Source of the DNA: Sepioteuthis lessoniana
Lineage: Eukaryota; Mollusca; Cephalopoda; Myopsida; Loliginidae
Reading direction: 5' to 3'
Assembly: GCA_963585895.1 (NCBI GenBank)
Contig: CAUZXS010005786.1
Span: forward strand, 1-64,000
Length of the DNA: 64,000 nt
Shown here: positions 56,860-64,000 of the stretch, piece by piece
Layout of the letters: each line of letters opens with the position of its first letter
How positions within the stretch are numbered: the first letter of the stretch is position 1
Notes under the pieces: model-generated
What the model saw: only the letters and a program-made list of their open reading frames with translations
Databases searched by the model: none
Told to the model about the DNA's origin: nothing
Position numbers and translations under genes: made by a program

Positions 56860-57830
56860 AAAAATAATTTGTAAATAATTATAGCTTCAAGTAACTATTC
56901 TGAGTATAAATAATTTTCCCTCATTTATATGGTTTCAAGTATTCCTATGAAATACAAATAATCTGCCTCTCATTGGTCTAGTGGGTAGAGTGTTTGCCAA
57001 TGGCCTGGGAGATTAGGGTTCAGTCCCAGATCGCGTCATACCAAAGACTTAAAAAATGGTACTTGATATCTCCTTGCTTAACACTAAGCATTATAAGGTA
57101 CGTATCAAGGGTAAAGTGTAACAATCCAGAGGACAGAGTATCACCCTCCCCTATACTTCGGTGTAGTAGTTATTGAAAAGGGGGCCTTCAGGTCGTCCTC
57201 GACTACAGTCGTCAACTTTACTTATATGGTTTCAGGTAATTAATAAAATGATATTTTGTAGACTTCAAGTAATTACTCTTAATACAAATAATTTGAATAC
57301 AGTTTCAAATATTCTTATGTAACATTTCTAATTCTACTCGATAATGATAATAAGAACCTTAATAATGAGATTAACAGTGATACCAATTGTAGTTGGTGCA
57401 CTTGGAACAGTCCCAAAAAGTTTGGAAAGGGAATTGGAAGAATTTGAAATCAGAGGAAAAATCAACACCATCCACTGCTGATATTGAATTGAATACTGAG
57501 GCGAGTCATTGAAACCTGAGGAGACTTACTGTCACTCAAACTCCAGTGAAAGATTACAAGCTGATGTTGGGGTTAGGAACTTGCAAGAAGTAAATGATAA
57601 TTTGTTTGCACGCAGTTATGGTTTCATACAAAACTAAGAATTTTCAAACAGATCTATTTGACCCATAGATAGGAGCCTCACAGATGCTATCACTCCAGGT
57701 AATAATGACAATAAAGAAGTGATTCCACACTCCTCAAAAGTAAAGAACTAGAGCCTCGCCACTAGATGTAGTTTAATGTCATACCCAGGACAACCTCAAT
57801 TTTAGTGACTTTAGCATGGTTCCAAGAGCT
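56860..57830 (-). mobile_element. Element D body and head, interrupted by SINE-B
   Basis: 56860-56960 and 57223-57330 are element D body motifs (ttatagcttcaagtaactat, atggtttcaagtatt), as in the 45011 palindrome. 57645-57830 is the minus-strand head region (gatctatttgacccatagat, tagtttaatgtcatacccag). About 57331-57640 is unassigned. Confidence 0.55.
56965..57222 (+). mobile_element. SINE-B nested in element D body
   Basis: Complete copy: ctcattggtctagtgggtag, B box ggttcagtcccag near 57018, tail gtcaactttacttat. Confidence 0.9.
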
Positions 57831-57950
57831 CCATTTAAAATTGACACAACCCTTAACTTCATGTTTTACAGTTTTCAGTTTTATCAGTTCTCAAAGTCCA
57901 AGAGTTACTTGACTAATCCCTAATCTTTCATTATTCTTGACTTTATTTTC

Positions 57951-57987
<37 letters not shown>

Positions 57988-58375
57988 GACACTCAAAGAG
58001 GAAGCATTTTACTAACTAGAGAGAATTTCAAATCTTAAAGAAAGGAATTTTAGCCATAAATATTGGACAGTAATATTATTATTTGGACAGGATGACTATT
58101 CAAAAATGGGAAAGAACTGAGGATCTCAAAGGTGAGAATGGAACCTGGAACTCTGAAAAACACACTTATATGTACTATCTTCGATATCCATATTACTGTC
58201 AGGATGATTAATACTGACTAACCATATTATAAATATAATTGTTGCTATTCAATAATTCATCATGTTTGTTTTATTATTCTTATAATCGCTGTTATATATT
58301 ATTATAATCATTATTATCGTTGTTACAGTTGTTTTCTTAGTTGAACACAAGCCTAGAAGTATGGCACACCCAGTA
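57831..58375. other. Unassigned, with (AT)n
   Basis: (AT)n at 57954-57981. No other feature recognised. Confidence 0.45.
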
Positions 58376-58592
58376 AGTACCATACTCACAAACAATGGTC
58401 GATTAGCCGAGCTTGCTAACCATTATACTATATGAGCACCTATTGTTGTTGTTATTATTATTATTGTTTTTGTTGTTATCATTTGCTTAGTTTTTCACAA
58501 GACCAGAAGTATGGGACACCCAGTGAGAATCAAACTCACTAACAATGGTCGATTAACCTAGCTTACTAACCATTCAACCATTATCATCATCA
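58376..58592 (-). mobile_element. Two tRNA-like I copies
   Basis: 58376-58446 and 58517-58592, same orientation. Minus strand: tatagtataatggttagcaa as an A-box region and gtgagtttgattctcactgg as a B-box region at tRNA spacing, ending gtgtccca. The first is the better preserved head. The context is trinucleotide repeat. Confidence 0.6.
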
Positions 58593-58734
58593 TCATTATA
58601 GTTGTTGTTGTTGCTGCTGCTTCCAATAAAGAACAAACCATTTTGAAACTGATTCTAATTATTATTAGATTCATTACTAACGTCATTATTACTAGCATTA
58701 ACCTTAAGTTAAATACAATCTTGATTTTTTTTAA

Positions 58735-58770
<36 letters not shown>

Positions 58771-59215
58771 GATTAATACAACTATTCCTACTACTGTTAT
58801 TCACAGTAAATGCCATTATTATTATTGTTGTTGTTGTTATTGGCATCATTATTAATTTCATCATCATTTACTTTATTATTAGTAACTTTCTAAATACTAC
58901 TGCTATAATAAACACTTTAACTCCCACTGTTTATTAAATCTGTTGATGGTAAAGGTTGGTGTGGTGATGGAGTGGGTGGAAGGTGCTGTTGTTGTTTACA
59001 AAGGAAATGGTTGCTACAGATTACTATTGTACTTGTTGTTGTTTTTAATGTAACTGCAGCCCTCACCACTTCTACCACTTACAACCACCATGATGATGAT
59101 GATGATGATGATGATTTCTTGTTGATAGTTTATTTTGTTATTGTTGTAGTTATATTGTGGTTGTTGTTGTTTTGTCTAGCTGACCTGGTTGTGTTGTTGA
59201 CAACGACAACCAAGT
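58593..59215. repeat. Trinucleotide-rich low complexity
   Basis: (TTA)n at 58738-58771, GTT-rich stretches and (GAT)n at 59092-59115. Open frames here are compositional. Confidence 0.7.
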
Positions 59216-59940
59216 GAGGAAGAGGAAGAGGAAGGAAAAGAAAAAGAAGAAAAGAAGAAGAAGAAGAAAGAGTGAGAGTGATGGGGAGGAGGTTGGTGCT
59301 GACAACCAAACTTGTTTTCTAGCTGACTGACCTGAATGTTGTTGTTGTTGATGCCAAGGGAAGAAACTACAGTTTTAAGAAGAAGAGGAAGAAGTTAAAT
59401 GAAGGAAAGAAGGAAATGAAGAAAAATAAAGCAAAGTGGAAAAAAACAAAATTAAGAAAGAAGGAAAAAAGCAAAAAAGGAAAGGCAAAAATGGAAAAAA
59501 AAAGAAGACAAAAGTAGGAAAAGAAAAAGAAGAAAAATGAAAGAAAAGGGAAAAGAAGTGGAAAGAGGAAAAAGCAAAATTAAGAATGAAGACAAAGTCA
59601 AAAAAAAAAAAGAAAAAAGCCGAAAAAAGAGAAAAAAGAAAAAGATAAAAGTAGAAAGAAGAAAAGACAAAATGAAGAATGAAGAAAAAAGACAGAAAGA
59701 AAGCATACAGAAGAAAAAGGAAAATGAAAAAGAAGAAAAAATAAAAAGACAAAATAAAAGAAAAGGAAAGTGAAAAAGAAAGTCAAGATGAAAAAGGAAC
59801 AAAACTAAGAAGAAAAAAGAAGAAAATCAACCTAAACAAAATGAAGAAAAACAAAGTGAGGAAGAAGTCAAAGAAAAAGGTTAAAAAGGAAAGTAAAAGC
59901 AAAACTAAAGAAAAAGAAAAGTAAAGAAAAAGACAGAGAA
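59216..59940 (+). repeat. Polypurine tract, about 725 bp
   Basis: Nearly all A/G on the plus strand (GAAG, AAGAAAA, AGGAAA motifs), broken at 59290-59375 by a GTT-rich piece. Frames on both strands are Lys/Glu- or Phe/Ser-rich artefacts. Confidence 0.85.
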
Positions 59941-60107
59941 GATGACAAACTTGTTGTTGTTTTGTAGCTGGCTTAGATGAAGGAGGAGCTTACGAAAGAT
60001 GGTGATGGCAGTAGAGGTGGTGAGGGATATTGTTGTTATTGACAACGATGGTTGATTATTTTGTTATTATTAGTACTTTGCTTATCATCATTTATTATTA
60101 TGACTAT

Positions 60108-60156
<49 letters not shown>

Positions 60157-60427
60157 TTTTTTCAAGGAGAAAAATTAAATAACAATATAGAAAAAAGAAA
60201 ATTAAAAAAATAGTTACTATTCCTAATGACAACTTAGTAGCTATGTGGATACTTAGGTGATATCATTATTAACTGGTGAGGCTGAGGGCAGTAAGTGTAG
60301 AATTACTATTGTACCTTATACAATAATGGTAGCCTGTGTCATGAGGATGGTCATCAGTCAGGTAGTAATGACAATTGTTAGAAAGGTACTGAAACCATGT
60401 AAGTGGTTCAAGGTATACTGAGCATAA
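59941..60427. other. Low complexity, then unassigned
   Basis: GTT-rich sequence, (AT)n at 60113-60151, then nothing recognised. Confidence 0.5.
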
Positions 60428-60694
60428 CATATCATTGTAAGAAATAGAATCTGCAATCCAAGTTCAATACCTAGACAAGGCTGTTTGCATTTCACATTGT
60501 GCTAAGGGCTTTGGAAAAGGCATCAATCTATTAGATTTCTCCCAGCTATCGGGAAACAAGGCAAACTGGGTTCTTTAGCCTTGTTTAGACAACCAGTCTA
60601 AAAGAAAGAAAACTTTGAATTCAAATCAACTTGATTTCACTTACAGTAATTGCCCCTGAGTTACATCCTGCCCTTAACGGAGGGTTGGGTAACT
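60428..60694 (+). mobile_element. Old SINE-C
   Basis: gttcaatacctagacaag (B box region), gcatttcacattgtgctaa, ctcccagctatcgggaaa and gggttgggtaac. Confidence 0.75.
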
Positions 60695-60696
60695 AT

Positions 60697-61428
60697 GAGG
60701 TTTATTCTATAAATAAAGTAAATATCTCCAACAAAATGACTGATATTTGATTCAGGAAAAAAAAGTCTTACTTTTCAGTATAACTTCCATTCTTTAAACA
60801 CATTTTTTCCAATAAAAAACAAGTTTTTGTATTCCTTCAGCATAGAAATCTTTGGACTAAGTTTTTTAGCCATTTGCTCACATTGCTTTTCACTTCATCA
60901 TCACTTGAAAACTTTTTTCTATACAGAAATTCTTTGAAGGGGCTAAACAAGTTGAAAACAGAGGGGCCCAAATGTGGATTGTAAGGTGGATATAGCAGCT
61001 ATTCCCGAACAAACTGACTGATGTTTTCTACTGTTCTTGCAGCAGAATAAGATCTTGCATTGTCTGGTATAACTCCATGACAACTGAAAAGGTAAGATCA
61101 TGCACAATTCCCAGTTGTTCAGAAATGTCCTCCATTGCAATTCTTCTGTCAAGTCAAAATGAGTGCATTAACTGAATCCACCATTTCAGGTATGCTTGCC
61201 AGACCTATCTCCCTCTTGGATACTATTTCAGTCTTCTTTATACAGTTTATCCAATATGGTAAACATTTTTTGATTAAAACATGTTTCTTCACACACCTAA
61301 AACATTCTTTTGTAAAAGAATTCTTGCAAAAAGATTTTTTTTTACTTTTTCCAAAAAATTCCCTTTCTTTATTGAATGAACTTCATAGATACATTCTCCT
61401 TATTTATTGAATGACCCTTGTATATACA
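60697..61428 (-). mobile_element. Mariner-like remnant
   Basis: Minus strand reads YPPYNPHLGPSVFNLFSPFK where a mariner has PPYSPDLAPSDYHLF (both the Asp of SPD and the catalytic Asp lost), then KEFLYRKKFSSDDEVKSNV and WLKNLVQRF, the usual C-terminal order. Ends ttctataaataaagta (left) and ttatttattgaatgaccctt (right) are related inverted repeats. The N-terminal half is unrecognisable. Inactive. Confidence 0.72.
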
Positions 61429-61672
61429 TGGTACAAGTGGTATAACAAGTAGGATATATGAAACAATGATGGTATTTTTTAGATGGTATATTAAGGATGA
61501 TGCTAAGTTTTTGGTTGATATAATGGAGTGAATATTCTTGATAAATGTGAAAATAAAATTGTTTTAGAAGTTAGCATTATCTAAAATACTAGAGAATGGT
61601 ACATAAGTATTTTTGGATAGTATCATGATGACATTTGAAGTAATGGGACTCTGATCTTTGTTGATGACAATG
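61429..61672. other. Unassigned sequence
   Basis: No feature recognised. Confidence 0.4.
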
Positions 61673-61893
61673 TTAGTCAACTGTAGTTGAGGGCAACCCA
61701 AAGGCTCCCTTTTCAATAGCTACTACCCCAAGGTGTAGGAGAGGGTGCTACTCCTTTCCCTGGATTGCTCTACTTAACCTTGATTTCTATCTAATAATTA
61801 TTAAGCAAGGAGGTATCAAGTACCATTTTTTGAGTCTTTGGTATAACTTGACCTGGGATTAAACCCTGGTCTCCTGGACCATTGGCAAATGAG
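61673..61893 (-). mobile_element. SINE-B, head clipped
   Basis: Minus-strand copy ending at ctggaccattggcaaatg. The extreme head is missing and about 12 bp are deleted near the ttaacactcagc segment. Confidence 0.85.
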
Positions 61894-62061
61894 GGGTTTA
61901 TCCAACTTAGAGTGGTAATGATTTAACTAACCTAAGTAGAACAAACATTTCTATGTCAGACATGAAGTATGGACATCAATATTTATGAAGTTTAAGTTAC
62001 TCTAGTTACAAAGCATGTTAGTATGAGTATTGAAAAGTTCTCAGACTGAACAAAAAAGAAT

Positions 62062-62235
62062 TACATAAAATCATGAAATATACTCTCGGCATATTAGTTT
62101 ATTATGTTTTTTTTTTAAGTCAACAAATACTAAAAAGACAAAACAAAAAAATTACTTAAAATTCTGAAATATACACTCGGCACATTAGTTTCTTAAGTTT
62201 TTTTAAGTCAACAAATATTAAAAAACAAAAACAAA
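62062..62235. repeat. 88-bp tandem duplication
   Basis: aattacataaaatcatgaaa at 62062 and aattacttaaaattctgaaa at about 62150, each continuing through ctcggcayattagttt and aagtcaacaaata. Confidence 0.85.
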
Positions 62236-62252
62236 ACAAAAGAAAAAAAAAA

Positions 62253-62372
62253 GCTTTGGTTTCTTTGTTTAATGGCATATCAATACTCATGGATTATTTA
62301 ATGCTATATCCATCCTTGTAGAAGAACAGTATTGAACTAATTGATCTCTACCAGAGAGGATAAGAAAATGAA
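62253..62372 (-). mobile_element. SINE-A tail half
   Basis: tttggtttctttgtttaatg, then catccttgtagaagaacagt. The head side is lost. Confidence 0.7.
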
Positions 62373-62462
62373 CATTTTATAAAAAAAATCTAAGTACTGT
62401 ATTTATTTACAGGCAATATTGTATATGTATTGTTAAATGCTTTACTAAAAAATGCATGAAAG

Positions 62463-62463
<1 letters not shown>

Positions 62464-62502
<39 letters not shown>
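62464..62502. repeat. (AT)n microsatellite
   Basis: 39-bp AT run, 28 bp from the inverted repeat. Confidence 0.92.
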
Positions 62503-62505
<3 letters not shown>

Positions 62506-62529
62506 GCAAGTTTCATTAAATAGTAAATA

Positions 62530-62840
62530 CACATTTTGTCTGTATAATTTAATTAAGATCCTTTCGAGTTTGTGGATAAATGTCTTGGTTTCAGGTTGGA
62601 ATTGGTAGATGAATTTACCTATTTGCATATTTTTTTAATGATAAAAAAACCCCCAAAACTTTCAAAACTCATTTAGAAATCAACACTCTTTACACATGCA
62701 AGCAAACCCTGATAATGGCCTATAAAAGGGTCCAAAAGTTCTTGGGACAATTTTGATAAATTCATCCACCAATTCCAACCTGAAACCAAGACACTTACTA
62801 GGAAACTTGAAAGGATCTTAAACTATACAGACAAAATGTG
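62530..62840. repeat. Inverted repeat enclosing a module H core
   Basis: Arms 62530-62617 and 62757-62840. Matching parts are cacattttgtctgtata, aagatcctttc and gtcttggtttcaggttggaa against their complements. The 139-bp spacer has CTGATAA at 62709-62715 followed by ggcc...ggtcc and AAAAG. Confidence 0.88.
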
Positions 62841-63321
62841 AATCTCTGATCCTGGAGCATTGGGGAGTGAGGAGTGCTGAGCCAGCAACCAATCACTTTG
62901 CAGGGAATGGACTTGGCCACCTTCGAATAGTGGAATGTCGCAATGTCCATATAATCTCACTTCAACTCGTAATTCATTATTACACATGTGAGCACCGACT
63001 CATTGCTACTGAGCCTTACGTTATAATACCAACACATAACTGATGAAGATATTAGTTATGGTGATGTAATAAGACAATAACAAAAAACAGTAGAAACTTC
63101 TGGATGCAAGTGGAGTGAGAGTATCAGAAATGTTTTTTTTTTTTTTTGTTAAGAACTGAGAACTTTATTGATTAAACACAATGAATTATTTGAACAAGTT
63201 TCCTATCTTTGTTGTTTTAATCATTTGGCATTCTTCAGATGTACAATACATATAATACAATTCATATACAGCAAAAAAAAAAATGTTTTTTTATTTTTTT
63301 ATTTTATTCTTTTTCAAGTAA
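62841..63321. other. Unassigned sequence
   Basis: About 62860-62960 has agcattggggagtgaggagt and is G-richer than its neighbours; no family recognised. T runs at 63133 and 63290. Confidence 0.4.
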
Positions 63322-63550
63322 TTATTTACCCAAACCTGTGATGTGATACAGGGTCAATTTTTCACAGGAGTAATGCTGGTTTGAATTCAGTTTTCTTTCT
63401 CTTAGCCTGGTTGACTAACAAAGCTAAAGAGACAATTTACCCTACTATTTACCCATAATGGGGGGGGGGCAGAATAGATGGATTCATGCGTTTCCCAAGG
63501 GCAATTGGCACAAAGTGAAACACAAACAGCTTTATCCATTGTTTTGAACT
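63322..63550 (-). mobile_element. Old SINE-C
   Basis: Minus-strand order of gatacagggtcaattttt, gctggtttgaattcag, ttaccctactatttaccca and aaacacaaacagc. A G run at 63462-63470 replaces part of the body. Confidence 0.75.
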
Positions 63551-63639
63551 GTTATATAATTGTAGAAAGATTTTTTTTATATTATCATTTTTCATTGGCT
63601 ATATCTTATCTTTCGGATTAGTTAGGCTGAGAACCATTC

Positions 63640-64000
63640 AGCTTAATGCACGGGTAGGTGCAGACATTAACGCAGGTGTTCACGCACGCAGGGAGGATGT
63701 GACAATCACAGATGTCATAATAAAAACCCCGGATAGGAAATGGGGATGTGAATGACGTCATGCCCAGAAGCGATGGGCTGGGATTCTTGGATATTTTGAA
63801 AAAAGCAGTTAGTTGAGATTTGAGACTGGACGAAGCAAGTTGAGATTTGGAACTAGACAAATCCAGATGTTTGCTGCGAGGTGCGCATGCGTTGGTTGGG
63901 TCAGTGAGTTAAAGAGCTGACACTGGACGAACAGTCAGCATAGTAAAAATTGTGTCTCTCTCTCCTCATGTCGAAACCCTAAAAGTCAAGAAGGTAATAA
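63640..64000 (+). promoter_or_regulatory. Promoter-like segment and possible first exon
   Basis: This end is richer in G+C and CpG than most of the window and lacks SINE matches. It contains a palindromic CRE tgacgtca at 63753-63760 and an NRF1-type site tgcgcatgcg at 63882-63891. A direct repeat agttgagatttg at about 63811 and 63838 has a 27-bp period. At 63991-63999, aag|gtaata is a good splice donor. The only nearby ATG (63968) is followed by a stop after four codons, so any exon here would be 5' untranslated. No TATA box or initiator is evident. An LTR or other element is an alternative. Confidence 0.35.

Noticed and set aside
59375-59802. Phe/Ser-rich and Lys/Glu-rich frames in the polypurine tract
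   Set aside because: They follow directly from strand composition.

Overview
The window looks like repeat-saturated, AT-rich, non-coding DNA from a metazoan nuclear genome. There are no operons, ribosome-binding sites or prokaryotic gene arrays. Almost everything recognisable is a transposable-element remnant or a satellite. The combination of several abundant tRNA-derived SINE families, RTE/Jockey-like LINE 3' ends, mariner remnants and very long (AT)n tracts suggests a lophotrochozoan, most likely a cephalopod mollusc. That assignment is inference. No intact host protein-coding gene was found.

Family names used here are local labels. SINE-A, -B and -C are tRNA-derived SINEs of about 240-300 bp with recognisable pol III A and B boxes. 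Element D is a longer (about 510-560 bp or more) tRNA-headed element with an internally repetitive, expandable body; its 3' tail resembles that of SINE-A. Repeat F is a 118-bp unit with a related tail. Module H is a short sequence with a hammerhead-ribozyme-like CTGATGA-stem-GAAAC core, in four of nine loci followed about 100-130 bp later by an (AT)n run. tRNA-like I is a further degenerate tRNA-like repeat. LINE-L is a non-LTR retrotransposon with an ATG-repeat 3' end.

Layout: 1-5100, LINE-L end, element D with a 17-bp minisatellite, and SINE-A/B/C with one SINE nested in another. 5100-9050, AT/purine-rich DNA with a 118-bp tandem repeat. 9488-9945, a GC-rich DD37D-type mariner fragment. 11866-14640, a LINE-L copy carrying three nested SINEs, each with clear target-site duplications. 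16389-18222, a 22-bp minisatellite, module H and a second LINE-L fragment. 20552-21454, a DD34D mariner with both terminal repeats. 22519-24276, module H copies, a probable solo LTR and a LINE end. 25-29 kb, SINEs and tandem mariner remnants. 30179-31540, a LINE end beside a decayed Ty1/copia pol fragment. 33-39 kb, dense SINEs. 39322-43726, a 4.4-kb minisatellite of 33-bp units (about 133 copies). 44308-45441, element D and a 120-bp-arm palindrome. 46.6-50.3 kb, a mariner split by element D, a second LINE type and a repeat F triplication. 50-58 kb, SINEs, an LTR-like sequence and a 480-bp degenerate palindrome. 59.2-59.95 kb, a polypurine tract. 60.7-62.9 kb, mariner and inverted repeats. 63.64-64.0 kb, a CpG-richer segment with NRF1-like and CRE-like sites and a good splice donor, the only place suggestive of a host gene 5' end.

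The layers of insertion give a relative chronology: LINE-L and the old mariners are oldest, SINE-A and D intermediate, and SINE-C among the youngest because it carries the longest, cleanest target duplications.
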